A stretch of 64,000 bases of DNA from the NCBI GenBank assembly GCA_021820965.1, contig JAKACZ010000004.1:62001-126000 (forward strand), read 5' to 3'. The stretch comes from Bacillota bacterium (GTDB lineage: Bacteria; Bacillota; Sulfobacillia; Sulfobacillales; Sulfobacillaceae). This document shows, in pieces, positions 9,128-17,078 of this stretch. Positions within the stretch are counted from its first letter, which is position 1, and the number at the start of each line of letters is the position of its first letter. The position numbers and the translations under genes were made by a program. The notes under the pieces were generated by a model, which made no database searches, was not told the origin of the DNA, and saw nothing but the letters and a program-made list of their open reading frames with translations.

Positions 9128-10132
9128 ATGAAATACGTGTCGGTCTTGCGGTATCGACAAGCCGAGCGCAATGCCCTTAAAAGTGTGGCCCCCATTTCAA
9201 AGAACCTGCCACTGCTAGAGGTCGTCGCCAATCGTCAGATTGATCAAGTTTTAAGCGATCTTCCAGTTCTTAAATCCACGGTAATGATTGACCTGCCCAC
9301 GTATCTTCCAGTCACTACCCGGACAGAGCAGTCCATTGGGGCGTTTTTGCAAGAAATTCAGGTTAATCCGGAGTCTCGCCTGGCATATTACCAACGTCTT
9401 CAGGATTCGAGGGTCATCCCTGTGGTCACATACAACCCTCAGTTATCTACCTACAGCGGGAATATTCAACTAGAGGCCTGGCGCCTGCGCGACCTATTCC
9501 CTCGGCTGGCTTTTAGGATATTCGTTCAACATGCTTTGATTGCGATTAACGAGATAAAACAGGTAATTAAGGGTGGCGATATTGTCGTGATGGATATCGA
9601 CGAAGCGCCGCACACGCAACCTTATCTGAAAAGCACAGTGTACCCTCAAGTGGTTGCGCTAAAAACCCAAGTGAATTGCGACCTCGTTCTTGTGCGGTCC
9701 GCCATCCCCGCTTCCACAAAAAATACTGGCTTGACCAATAACGCCGTTGTCGCGCAGGCCGATAATAGCCTTTTGTCCGATTTCCAAAACTATAACTTCG
9801 GCGCATTCGGAGACTTTGCAGGAATCAAAAAGACGGACTTATCGGAAGGAGGGACCATAAGTCCGGGAGTGATCTTTTACTCGTGGAAAGGTAACAATTA
9901 CTACGGGTTCAACTCCTCCGTGAAATCGGTCGAGCAGTTCGCTCGGACCATTGCTCCGAACATCGTTCAGTCGCAACCATGGATTTCGCTCAGCGCCACC
10001 CACCGAAACACCTGTCCAGGATGTCTTCGAATTGCAGGAGTGGCGACCGGTAGCACTCCCAGTGGAAACCAAGCCACATGGAAACAGATTTCATGCGCAC
10101 ATTACTTATACACGATGGAAGAATCTCTGTAG
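9128..10132 (+). CDS. Beta-family / sce7725-like protein
   Basis: A 334-residue protein of the beta-protein family (phage T4 beta-like) and the related sce7725 group. It begins with the typical MKYVSVLRYRQAERNALK, then ISKNLPLLEVV, and continues as an alternating alpha/beta protein resembling a TIM barrel (VIPVVTYNP, GDIVVMDIDEAP, DLVLVRSAIP). Near the end THRNTCPGC could bind a metal. AGGGGAGA lies eight bases before the ATG. Family members are usually found beside sce7726-type genes in accessory and phage-linked regions; a defence role is suspected from context, not shown. It is convergent with the sce7726-like gene and overlaps it by 31 bp. Confidence 0.82.
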   Translation: MKYVSVLRYRQAERNALKSVAPISKNLPLLEVVANRQIDQVLSDLPVLKSTVMIDLPTYLPVTTRTEQSIGAFLQEIQVNPESRLAYYQRLQDSRVIPVVTYNPQLSTYSGNIQLEAWRLRDLFPRLAFRIFVQHALIAINEIKQVIKGGDIVVMDIDEAPHTQPYLKSTVYPQVVALKTQVNCDLVLVRSAIPASTKNTGLTNNAVVAQADNSLLSDFQNYNFGAFGDFAGIKKTDLSEGGTISPGVIFYSWKGNNYYGFNSSVKSVEQFARTIAPNIVQSQPWISLSATHRNTCPGCLRIAGVATGSTPSGNQATWKQISCAHYLYTMEESL

Positions 10133-11010
10133 TACAGTATTCGGGGATCGATTCGCGAACTAAAAAACGTCTGCAAATCAACCGGATTGATTTCAGCAAA
10201 GTGCTCTGTCACGAACTGCCATCTCGTCTTGAACCGACGTTTGAGGGCATACTTGAAAAGAGCATTTATACGTCGCTCGGGAATACGCGAAAGCAACGCC
10301 TCGACGCGTTGCTTTCGCGTATTCCCCACGTTCTTTACACCATTTTCTTTCAATAGCCACTGAAGCTCTTCTGAATTCAAACAAGAAACTTGGGAAATCG
10401 AGTTTAGAAGCGGGCTTCTTGTCGCTGTGCGTACAGTACGAAATTTCATTCCTGTTGCCGTACGTCGGTACGAACGCACGCCACAATGCATGGGAATCAT
10501 CGAGAGAACTTTTGGACAGTGCGCCTCATGGGCGACAACTGTTACGAACTCAAACACTGCACTATAGTCGACAAGTTGCCGCTCGAGCTTTGCCAGAGTG
10601 TCCAGTTCAGTCTTGATTTCGTATGCATAGGATCGTCCGTTTATCGTTCCTAGGTCTAGCCGACTGTTTAATATTCCAATCTCAAAAGCCGTAATCTCGT
10701 CGCGTCGATGCACCCGAGTCTTAACGAGGTGGTATTTGACGACTTCCTCCCCAGGATAAAAATTCATCAAAATGGTATTGACCATGTCGTGGCTAGGCAG
10801 ACGAAAGCTTTCATCTGTCACCGCCCCAGCAGGCAACGCCTGACGCAACAAGCCCCTCAACTCCCTATCCGGCATAAAAGGACTATAAGAATCGCGAATG
10901 GCTCGTGCTATCTGTAACAACTCGTCCGAGGACATGCGCTCTTTCAAAATCTCGAGCAGCTCCACTTCTTTCTCCCATCCTTGATCTGGTTTAATACCTC
11001 GTGATTCCAC
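10102..11010 (-). CDS. sce7726-family protein, PD-(D/E)XK-like fold
   Basis: 302 residues. The central region SRLDLGTINGRSYAYEIKTE has the D...ExK arrangement of PD-(D/E)XK nucleases, followed by LERQLVDYSAVFEFVTVV, which is typical of the sce7726 family. A C-terminal SAP/HeH-like segment follows (SEELQWLLKENG, RKQRVEALLSRIP). The listed start is GTG at 11010; a GTG at 10965 with GGGAG six bases upstream is a good alternative. It pairs with the beta-family gene tail to tail. In other genomes the two families commonly sit side by side, which suggests a joint role, perhaps in defence (inference). A 48-bp palindrome lies inside the coding part for the SAP-like helix. Confidence 0.83.
   Translation of the reverse strand: MESRGIKPDQGWEKEVELLEILKERMSSDELLQIARAIRDSYSPFMPDRELRGLLRQALPAGAVTDESFRLPSHDMVNTILMNFYPGEEVVKYHLVKTRVHRRDEITAFEIGILNSRLDLGTINGRSYAYEIKTELDTLAKLERQLVDYSAVFEFVTVVAHEAHCPKVLSMIPMHCGVRSYRRTATGMKFRTVRTATRSPLLNSISQVSCLNSEELQWLLKENGVKNVGNTRKQRVEALLSRIPERRINALFKYALKRRFKTRWQFVTEHFAEINPVDLQTFFSSRIDPRILYYRDSSIVYK
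10279..10326. repeat. 48-bp near-perfect palindrome inside a coding region
   Basis: Two 21-bp perfect inverted arms (10279-10299, GGGAATACG...; 10306-10326, ...CGTATTCCC) flank a 6-nt centre (CTCGAC). Because it is palindromic, it encodes GNTRKQR..ALLSRIP on either strand. It falls in the C-terminal part of the sce7726-like gene and 147 bp past the stop of the beta-family gene. Confidence 0.9.
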
Positions 11011-11499
11011 ACCAGAGTCCTGTCATGGAGGATAAATTTCGGTAGCAAGACAAGGTTTTCCTGCGGGGACGACAATGAAACATGTAATTTTCCGCACACC
11101 CCCTTACACAACTTAGTGTTGTTGAACCCAAGCGCTAAGATCAAAAAACGCCGAGAGGTCCTTTCCGTTAAAACGGCGTCCGATCGAGCCGCCAATCCAG
11201 CGTGTGTTACAGTATCCCTAGTTCCCTTTTTTTCAATCACACTCCGCAATTCCGCGGCCATTCGCACACCGGCGCTTATTCCCCCGAATACAGTTGCTAC
11301 GGTATTTGGAGCAGTGGTAACGTATGGAATATGGGCAGCGTGAGAGCATGTTGTCGCGTTGGGTCGGGACAACTCGCTCTCAGGCATCGCCCGGTCTATC
11401 AGAAAGCTTCCCCGATTGCCGCCGACCGCACTAAGACAAAAAACCGCTTGGGATAAAGCCCCAAAAATGCCATCCAGGGGATCGGGATAGCGTTAATAA
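11011..11499. other. Spacer without a confident gene
   Basis: About 490 bp between the sce7726-like gene and the ylbJ fragment. A minus-strand frame at 10944-11387 is open (147 codons), overlaps the start of the sce7726-like gene and has no family motif or good ribosome site. I do not call it. Confidence 0.4.
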
Positions 11500-11907
11500 T
11501 CAAAAGAGAGGATCCGCGCTGTTAGAAAACGCTAGAAGTCGCTCACCCTCGGTCTTGGTGCAGAGCTCTTGCTTGCGGAACTTGGCCGTTAGCACCGCAT
11601 CCATCGGGTACCCCGCGGCCAGCCCCATCGAAAAGACGAAGGAGCCCACCCCCGGAACATTGAAGATGGATCGCATCAGGGGTTCAAACCAGACGCCCAG
11701 GTAATGCACCATGCCTGTCGACAGTAATACGTCAGACAAAATAAAGAAGGGAAGCAATGAGGGGAACACCACTTCAAAAAACAGCTTCAACGCCCCGACT
11801 GTGGCGTGATAGCCATGCGCCGAAAAGACAATCAGCATGATGGTCAACAGCAGCATGGTAAACCCGGTGATCATCGTCGCCGTGCGATTCGGCTGTTTCT
11901 CGTCCAT
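11500..11907 (-). pseudogene. 5' fragment of a second ylbJ
   Basis: 135 codons, about 95% identical in protein to the first 135 residues of the full YlbJ at 7697-8950, with most differences at silent sites. It keeps the start, the ribosome site and the upstream inverted repeat, but ends abruptly after NSADPLF at a GGATCCGCG sequence where the homology stops. The lost part includes most membrane segments, so a working protein is unlikely. It forms a direct repeat with the intact gene, on the other side of the beta/sce7726 pair. Confidence 0.88.
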
Positions 11908-11922
11908 TCCGCCACCTCGATC

Positions 11923-11951
11923 CTGGGACTTCCCTTCATGCTATGTCCCAG
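11923..11951 (-). promoter_or_regulatory. Second copy of the ylbJ upstream inverted repeat
   Basis: Same CTGGGAC/GTCCCAG arms and spacer as at 8967-8995. Identity between the two copies continues up to the GTCATA element and then stops. Confidence 0.45.
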
Positions 11952-12063
11952 AAAAGAGGGGTATGACGGGCGGGAGCGAATGCCCCCTGCCGTGACGAGT
12001 CCGTATGCAAATGTCCGATATGCGGGCTGTCTGGACCCGAACCACCCATTATGGTCGCCCACT

Positions 12064-12110
12064 GCAGGTTTCATTCGTGGCAAGTCCTTAGTGCGTTAAA
12101 GGGCCGGATA
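12064..12110 (+). repeat. 46-bp dispersed repeat, copy 1
   Basis: Begins GCAGGTTTCATTCGTGGC and contains AGTCCTTAGTGCGTTAA then GGGCCGG. A copy with about three mismatches, in the same orientation, is at 18684-18731, where it abuts a truncated doc gene. It may be the end of an unrecognised mobile element. Confidence 0.75.
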
Positions 12111-12330
12111 GTGCATTATTCGTTACGTAAAGTAGTTGACCGCCGAACCTCTTCCCGAGGAGACAGAATTGCTCGCCGACGTCCTCCCGGAGTGCGCGTA
12201 AACCTCAAATGCGGGACGCACACGACGACGGCCCCTTCGCGGATTTTACAAGCATTTACGGGGGCAGCGACGTTTTGCGGACATATTAGGCAAAAGTGGT
12301 CAGAGAGCAAATCGGAGTGGGGTCTCAGTC

Positions 12331-12522
12331 CTACTCCGGGATCTCCTCAATGACTGCAAACCATAAAACGCCCTGACAGTCGCGGCACCGCGCAATTTTA
12401 AGCGGAATACCATCGAATTCCGTGGCATTCTTCTCAATGGGCAGCGCAACCACTGAAACAGGTTGGGTAGGCGTCAAATTTTGACCTTGGCAATACGGGC
12501 ACCGGATATCTGACGACTTCAT
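12331..12522 (-). CDS. Small zinc-ribbon protein of a TA operon
   Basis: 63 residues with two CxxC pairs: IRCPYCQGQ at the N-terminus and ARCRDCQGV near the C-terminus, which should form one zinc ribbon. It resembles short YgiT/MqsA-type zinc fingers seen near toxin-antitoxin genes. Its ATG overlaps the stop of the antitoxin gene (ATGA), so it is translated as the third member of the operon. Role unknown; it could bind DNA, RNA or the toxin. Confidence 0.72.
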   Translation of the reverse strand: MKSSDIRCPYCQGQNLTPTQPVSVVALPIEKNATEFDGIPLKIARCRDCQGVLWFAVIEEIPE

Positions 12523-12830
12523 ACAACCTCACCTCGTTTGGTTAGCGGCATAGTCCGTACCCGCCCGTCCCAACTCTGTACGATGCGCACACGCTGCGCG
12601 TGACGCAATGGGTCATTCAATTGCTCAAGGGATTCCCGCACGAACATCCGGATAAGCGACGAACGCCCCAGTCCGCGGCGAACCGCTTCCCGATCGATCG
12701 CGCGCATTTCCTCTTCCGTCAAGCGAATGGTCACCCGTTCTTCTCGCAGGTCCACATGGACCTCGCTGGGGTCGGCCTCTAGCTTAAGTTCGCCCGATTC
12801 AGCCAATCGGCGAAATTCCTGTTCTGTCAT
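12519..12830 (-). CDS. Ribbon-helix-helix antitoxin
   Basis: 103 residues starting at ATG 12830 (MTEQEFRRLAES). The middle RVTIRLTEEEMRAIDREAVR, then GLGRSSLIRMFV, is a CopG-like ribbon-helix-helix DNA-binding unit, the usual fold of BrnA-type antitoxins. It likely neutralises the toxin encoded just upstream and represses the operon. The start overlaps the toxin stop (ATGA). A longer frame upstream overlaps the toxin and is not likely used. The C-terminal 30 residues (VQSWDGRVRTMPLTKRG) are an extension. Confidence 0.78.
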   Translation of the reverse strand: MTEQEFRRLAESGELKLEADPSEVHVDLREERVTIRLTEEEMRAIDREAVRRGLGRSSLIRMFVRESLEQLNDPLRHAQRVRIVQSWDGRVRTMPLTKRGEVV

Positions 12831-13117
12831 CGTCCCCCACCTCTCTCCTTGTTCCACAACGCACGTTGGGCCGGCCGCGCTTTCATGGCCGTCACCGTCC
12901 GCCACCATCCCGCCTTTGGCGGGGATTCGTAATAGACGCCCCAAACCTCCAAGAGTCGACCACTGGCAGTGTGGCCGATGGCGACAAAATACGGATTGTC
13001 GCCCTCTGCTTCGACGCGCACAAAAACGGGGGCGCTGGTCATTACTTCGGTCACTTCTCCGACACTGACCTTGTGTCGAGCGATGTGACGGATATTACCC
13101 TCCCTCCTGGTCATCAT
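12827..13117 (-). CDS. BrnT-like toxin
   Basis: 96 residues. IARHKVSVGEVTEVM, then PYFVAIGHTASGRLLEV, and near the end RTVTAMKARPAQRALW follow the pattern of BrnT-family ribonuclease toxins (KHxVs..E, GrT..GRlL, ITARpA). It is first in a three-gene operon with antitoxin and zinc-ribbon protein, all joined by ATGA overlaps. Toxin first, then antitoxin, is the order of brnTA. No strong ribosome site is seen before the first ATG, so the start is approximate. Confidence 0.75.
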   Translation of the reverse strand: MMTRREGNIRHIARHKVSVGEVTEVMTSAPVFVRVEAEGDNPYFVAIGHTASGRLLEVWGVYYESPPKAGWWRTVTAMKARPAQRALWNKERGGGR

Positions 13118-13311
13118 CCCAATCTAAGCCGTATTCAACAAAAGATATTCGCCTCGTGTCTGCCGATGTCTGACATAACCATTATACGCCGCGTCCCGAG
13201 AAAAGGCACGGGCCACCAGCGACCGCGAGAACGACACAGGCCACGGAATGCACGCCACAAGTTGGTAAGGTCGAGCGCACCACTATTCTCATGACTAGGG
13301 AGGACGGCACG

Positions 13312-13632
13312 ATGTCCATGTATCAACTCGCCGTCAATGAGCGACGACTTCTGGCTGAATTCCCAGCCTTTTTCTACGACCGTCATCGGGCAAAGGCCGG
13401 CGGCCGAGTGCCGTGGGACATCCGGCTAGATGGTGGGGGCCATGACGTGGCGCTTCTCGATGAGGGTCACTGGCACCTACGAAAACGCCCAGCTGGGCAG
13501 CCGTTGGCGCTGACTGCCATGAACGCCGCGCGGGGGATGGCTGCGCGTGGCAACGGCCAGCGTGACACGCTATGGGAAACGCAGAAAGCCGGGAAAGCGG
13601 GTCAGGCCATTCAGTCAGATGCGATGGAGTGA
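13312..13632 (+). CDS. Hypothetical protein of a cassette-like gene
   Basis: 106 residues starting at ATG 13312, after an AGGGAGG site. No family recognised. LAEFPAFFYDRHRAKAGGR is followed by HDVALLDEGHWHLRKRP. It is soluble, rich in Arg and Ala. It is followed 77 nt later by the recurrent GGGGGCGAA motif, as are several genes here. Confidence 0.5.
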   Translation: MSMYQLAVNERRLLAEFPAFFYDRHRAKAGGRVPWDIRLDGGGHDVALLDEGHWHLRKRPAGQPLALTAMNAARGMAARGNGQRDTLWETQKAGKAGQAIQSDAME

Positions 13633-13709
13633 CACGGTTTGCATTGAGCCTCGCAGAAAATTTACGAGGGGGTATTGGGCTCGTTCGTTGCAATCCTTAC
13701 GGGGCTCTT

Positions 13710-13730
13710 GGGGGCGAATATTCCTTAAGC
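13710..13730 (+). repeat. GGGGGCGAR...TTAAGC motif (site A)
   Basis: GGGGGCGAA, six bases, then TTAAGC. Lies 77 nt past the stop of the gene at 13312, same strand. One of eight clear copies between 13.7 and 28 kb. Confidence 0.6.
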
Positions 13731-13882
13731 GCGGTACGTGCGGGCGGTCAACCGCGCTGCATAAAAGCGCATGTCGAAGCCTCCGACGATGCGTCTGAAA
13801 CTTATCGGTACCCAACGACGTTCTGATGACTAAGTGGTCGCGGTAGAGGTTAGTCAGGCTGTCGTGGTGGGGAGGGGCACGG

Positions 13883-15001
13883 ATGCACCGCAAGATATAC
13901 TGGATCGGAGCAACTGTAGCCATGGTGGCAGTGGGTTTTGCAGTATATGCCGCTAAGACGAAGGCTGGGTCTACTACCAATGCGCCTCCCGCGTATGTCG
14001 CCAAGATTGCCGAACGGCTAGCGAAGGACCACGGCGATGCGACACCGACCAGCGCCATGGCTGTGAGCACTACCCGAGGTCCCGCAGAGCAGGTTGTAGT
14101 AGCCGGCGCGGGGGTCGGCAGCCCAGGGACTCGGGTCTGGCTCGTCGTATTGCACGGACATTTCCAAGACCCCGGGGCCTCTTTGCCGTCTGGCGATCCA
14201 ATACCGACGGGAAGTATTATCTCATTTACCATCAACAAGCAGAGTCATCACATCATGGATTTTGGCATCGGTGATCGTTCCCCGAACCTGTTGTCGTTGG
14301 GACAGGTTAAAAGCATCGGACGTGCCAATTTCTCGCCCGCGAGGTCTACGGTTTCCCTCATACTGGCGGAGCCCGACTTCGCCCCCAACTTTGGTGATCC
14401 GCTCTGGGGCGGATGGCCCGGCGACAGTCCCCGGCTACGGATGCTAGCCCGGGCCATCGGTCAGGCGAGGCGGCTCGGCACCGTGAAAAGCATCGCCGGA
14501 CTTCAGGATAGCTTTTGGCCCCTCGTGCAACTCGGCTACGGGAACGGACGGGTGGTCCCCCTGACGTGGGATGCGGGAAGCACGGTCGCGATACAGCTCC
14601 CGGATGGTCGGTGGCAACTGCTGAAATCCGCATTCCTTGCTCGGGTGTTGCGCAACCCGCGGTCCACCTTTTCCAACACGCCGCGTTCTCGTGTCACATC
14701 CGGACCGAATGGCCGGGCGACGGTGATCGTGGGCAACCTGCCGGGACTCCGCGCCCTGCTCTATATGAGCCCCTCGAATGGTGGAGGCGGGAAGGAAACG
14801 GCTCCAGCCGGCTCGATCCTGATCGCACGAATGCCTGTGGTCGATGGCCAGATTCACTGGCAGGGAACCGTGCGCCTGCCACCGAGAGATGCGGCGAAAG
14901 GAAGATGGAGCCTCACACTAATCGTGAGACCGTTCCCCCAATTCTCCGTCGTGTCCGGTGAATCCTTAGGTCTGCCATGGCCCCATGACGCTGGGAAATA
15001 A
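13883..15001 (+). CDS. Membrane-anchored extracellular protein, unknown
   Basis: 372 residues. An N-terminal membrane anchor or signal (residues 5-23, IYWIGATVAMVAVGFAVYAA) is followed by a long soluble part expected outside the cell. I recognise no family. The segment IPTGSIISFTINKQSHHIMDF suggests beta structure, and VPLTWDAGSTVAIQLPDGRW follows. There is a strong ribosome site (GGGGAGGGG) seven bases before the ATG. It stands alone between two copies of the GGGGGCGAR motif, like a one-gene cassette. Confidence 0.7.
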   Translation: MHRKIYWIGATVAMVAVGFAVYAAKTKAGSTTNAPPAYVAKIAERLAKDHGDATPTSAMAVSTTRGPAEQVVVAGAGVGSPGTRVWLVVLHGHFQDPGASLPSGDPIPTGSIISFTINKQSHHIMDFGIGDRSPNLLSLGQVKSIGRANFSPARSTVSLILAEPDFAPNFGDPLWGGWPGDSPRLRMLARAIGQARRLGTVKSIAGLQDSFWPLVQLGYGNGRVVPLTWDAGSTVAIQLPDGRWQLLKSAFLARVLRNPRSTFSNTPRSRVTSGPNGRATVIVGNLPGLRALLYMSPSNGGGGKETAPAGSILIARMPVVDGQIHWQGTVRLPPRDAAKGRWSLTLIVRPFPQFSVVSGESLGLPWPHDAGK

Positions 15002-15102
15002 TGGTCCGTCCCCATCGGAAGGGCATCGTGCCTCCCTTACGATTTTAACGTGGGCGGTCGGCTCCATGTTACCAGTGGCCCTCAGTGACTTCCGGAGGTT
15101 TC

Positions 15103-15123
15103 GGGGGCGAGAACGTAGCATGA
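15103..15123 (+). repeat. GGGGGCGAR motif (site B)
   Basis: TTTCGGGGGCGAGA, then a degenerate CATGA in place of TTAAG. 101 nt past the stop of the gene at 13883, same strand. Confidence 0.55.
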
Positions 15124-15227
15124 CCCAAGTGCTTCTGATACCGGATCGCGTACATGGAACCTCCCACCCGCTGGAAACTGGGATATGATGCATGTGTCTA
15201 AAAATCCCAGTGTGTGGAGGAATCTCG

Positions 15228-15710
15228 ATGAACCCTCTTCGTGTGGCCACTCAAGACGATGTGGATGTGATTGCAGACCTCATTCAAGAAAAGCGCCTCC
15301 AATACGAACACTACCAGCCGATATTTTGGCGGGTGGCACCATCCGCGCGGGACAACCACCGCGGATTTCTGGCGAAGGTGCTAGCCAACGAACGGACGAT
15401 TGCCTGGGTCTGGGAGGAAACCCCAGGGACCGTGGAAGGGTTCATTATTGCCAACATCATTGCAGCGCCTCCGGCATATGAGCCCGGGGGTCCCACGTGT
15501 ATGGTGGATGACTATTGGGTACGCGGGGGCGAGCGGTGGGAGACCATCGGTCAGGATTTGCTGGACGCGGTGTGTGTCCGAGCGCGATCGGAATTTGGTG
15601 CGGCTCAAGTCTTAGTCGTGTGCGGGCATCAGGACGCGGCCAAACGCACCATGTTGCGCGATCAAGGCTTAGAAATTGCCTCCGAATGGTACGTGAAAGG
15701 GCTCAAGTAA
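15228..15710 (+). CDS. GNAT-family N-acetyltransferase
   Basis: 160 residues starting at ATG 15228 after GGAGG. It has the GNAT outline: RVATQDDVDVIADLI at the N-terminus, the beta strand pair around VEGFIIANIIAAPP, DDYWV, and a C-terminal motif QVLVVCGHQDAAKRTML with LRDQGLEIASEWYVKGL, typical of acetyl-CoA-binding acetyltransferases. The acceptor is unknown. Only 55 bp separate it from the Nudix gene, so an operon is likely. Confidence 0.8.
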   Translation: MNPLRVATQDDVDVIADLIQEKRLQYEHYQPIFWRVAPSARDNHRGFLAKVLANERTIAWVWEETPGTVEGFIIANIIAAPPAYEPGGPTCMVDDYWVRGGERWETIGQDLLDAVCVRARSEFGAAQVLVVCGHQDAAKRTMLRDQGLEIASEWYVKGLK

Positions 15711-15765
15711 TGGGTGTTGGTAACGGTCGCCAGGCGTTATTCGTTTCACTACCGAGGTGAATCTC

Positions 15766-16239
15766 GTGCCGATGTCCGTATACTATCAAGAACTCCGAAA
15801 GAAAATCGGAACTCAACTCATATTGAGCCCTGGGGTCGCGGCAATCGTCCGTAACGAGCATGGTGAAATCCTCTTTCAACAGCCATCTCTAGAAAGCGAT
15901 ATATGGAGCCTGCCGGCCGGGTCGATCGAACCGGGAGAAACACCGGCTGAGGCCACGAAACGAGAAGTCTATGAGGAAACTGGGTTGCAGGTGCGACCGG
16001 AGAAACTCTTGGCGGTGTTTGGGGGCGAGAAATTTCGGTATGCCTATCCCGATGGCAATCAGGTTGAGTCGGTCATATTCGTGTTTGAATGTGTGATTGA
16101 AGGCGGGAACTTAGCGGCTATCGACGGAGAATCTGCCGATTTGCAGTACTTTCCCATCTCATCGAGGCCGAAGCTGGCTCTTCCATATCCGGAAGAAATG
16201 TTCTATCCATCTGCCTCGGAACGCACGTTCTTTCAGTGA
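15766..16239 (+). CDS. Nudix hydrolase
   Basis: 157 residues with a complete Nudix box: GSIEPGETPAEATKREV, then YEETGL, giving Gx5Ex7REVxEExGL. The preceding ILFQQPSLESDIWSLPAG is the usual lead-in. It hydrolyses a nucleoside diphosphate linked to X; the substrate is unknown. The start is GTG at 15766, six bases after GAGGTG; an in-frame GTG at 15757 lies in that site. Its last 40 codons are overlapped by the convergent membrane-protein frame. Confidence 0.85.
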   Translation: MPMSVYYQELRKKIGTQLILSPGVAAIVRNEHGEILFQQPSLESDIWSLPAGSIEPGETPAEATKREVYEETGLQVRPEKLLAVFGGEKFRYAYPDGNQVESVIFVFECVIEGGNLAAIDGESADLQYFPISSRPKLALPYPEEMFYPSASERTFFQ

Positions 16240-16585
16240 TGCGAAAGGTACTTTTCATTTCATCGGGGAGTCGAATATAAAGTGCTATCCAGATGAGGAG
16301 GGAAAGCCAGCCTATCGGCCAAATACCGATGACCCAAATGACCGCCTCAAGCCCCAAAATCACGCGCCACCACCACACATACTCCTCCGGCGATAGCTTG
16401 CAATAATAGGTCGCACACAGTCTCTGGGCAGCACCCATAAAGAAGAGTGCCCCTAAACCGATGAGTATTGTGGCGACATAATGCCCACCCACAGAAGTCC
16501 CTTCTTTAGTGCCGTTTTCTACAACATTTTTGATCAGAGGGCCAGTTTTGTCGGTAGGAAGTTGCAGGGAGTTATCTAAGCGCAC
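16118..16585 (-). CDS. Small membrane protein, possible
   Basis: 155 residues with hydrophobic segments around 37-53 (VATILIGLGALFFMGAA) and 73-102 (VILGLEAVIWVIGIWPIGW). No family recognised. It overlaps the 3' end of the Nudix gene by 122 bp on the opposite strand, so the C-terminal 40 residues may not be real. The membrane segments lie outside the overlap and support it as a gene. Confidence 0.45.
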   Translation of the reverse strand: MRLDNSLQLPTDKTGPLIKNVVENGTKEGTSVGGHYVATILIGLGALFFMGAAQRLCATYYCKLSPEEYVWWWRVILGLEAVIWVIGIWPIGWLSLLIWIALYIRLPDEMKSTFRITERTCVPRQMDRTFLPDMEEPASASMRWESTANRQILRR

Positions 16586-16640
16586 GGGCGAGACTCATGG
16601 CCGCATGGAGACCTTGCGGAACCAATTTATCGGGTGGGTC

Positions 16641-16661
16641 TCTTGATGCACATTCGCCCCC
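16641..16661 (-). repeat. GGGGGCGAR motif (site C)
   Basis: GGGGGCGAATGTGC then ATCAAGA, on the minus strand, 66 nt past the stop of hepT. Confidence 0.55.
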
Positions 16662-16727
16662 GAGAGTTGGTGATTGATGACGGAAAGTAAATTCCCGATC
16701 GCGATGCAGCCGGAAACGAGGTACGTC

Positions 16728-17078
16728 CTACTCGGGCGCTTGGCCCATCGTCCGCAAGAGAGCGACGACAGCATCTTTAAGGGGCGGCAAGTCATGGCCC
16801 ACGACTTCCCACACAATCTCCAAGTCGAGACCGAGATAGTGGTGAGCCAAGCGGTCTCTCATTCGAGCCATCGAAGACCAGGGGATGTCCGGATACCCCG
16901 CCAACAAATCCGCCGGAAGCTCCTTCACGGAGGCCCCGATGAGTTCGAGATTGTGCACAATGCCATCCTGTAGCAGTGGTGACTCGAAAAATGCGCGAGA
17001 CCCTTCCGCAGCGTACGAGGCGATTCGATCAAGACTCTGGAGAATCTGCTCCAGATAAGCCAGAGGTCGCGCCATCAT
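16728..17078 (-). CDS. hepT: HepT-like ribonuclease toxin
   Basis: 116 all-helical residues. MARMRDRLAHHYLGLD contains the Rx4HxY active site of HEPN ribonucleases of the HepT type, here RDRLAHHY. In MntA-HepT systems the partner MntA adds AMP to the Tyr of this motif and silences the RNase. The ATG overlaps the mntA stop (TTATGATG), so the two are coupled. The tail NTPLLQDGIV-like region (SPLLQDGIVHNLELIGASVK) is also typical. Confidence 0.85.
   Translation of the reverse strand: MMARPLAYLEQILQSLDRIASYAAEGSRAFFESPLLQDGIVHNLELIGASVKELPADLLAGYPDIPWSSMARMRDRLAHHYLGLDLEIVWEVVGHDLPPLKDAVVALLRTMGQAPE

Noticed and set aside
10944-11387. 147-codon minus-strand frame upstream of the sce7726-like gene
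   Set aside because: No ribosome site or known motif, overlaps the start of a recognisable gene in another frame, and composition is unremarkable.
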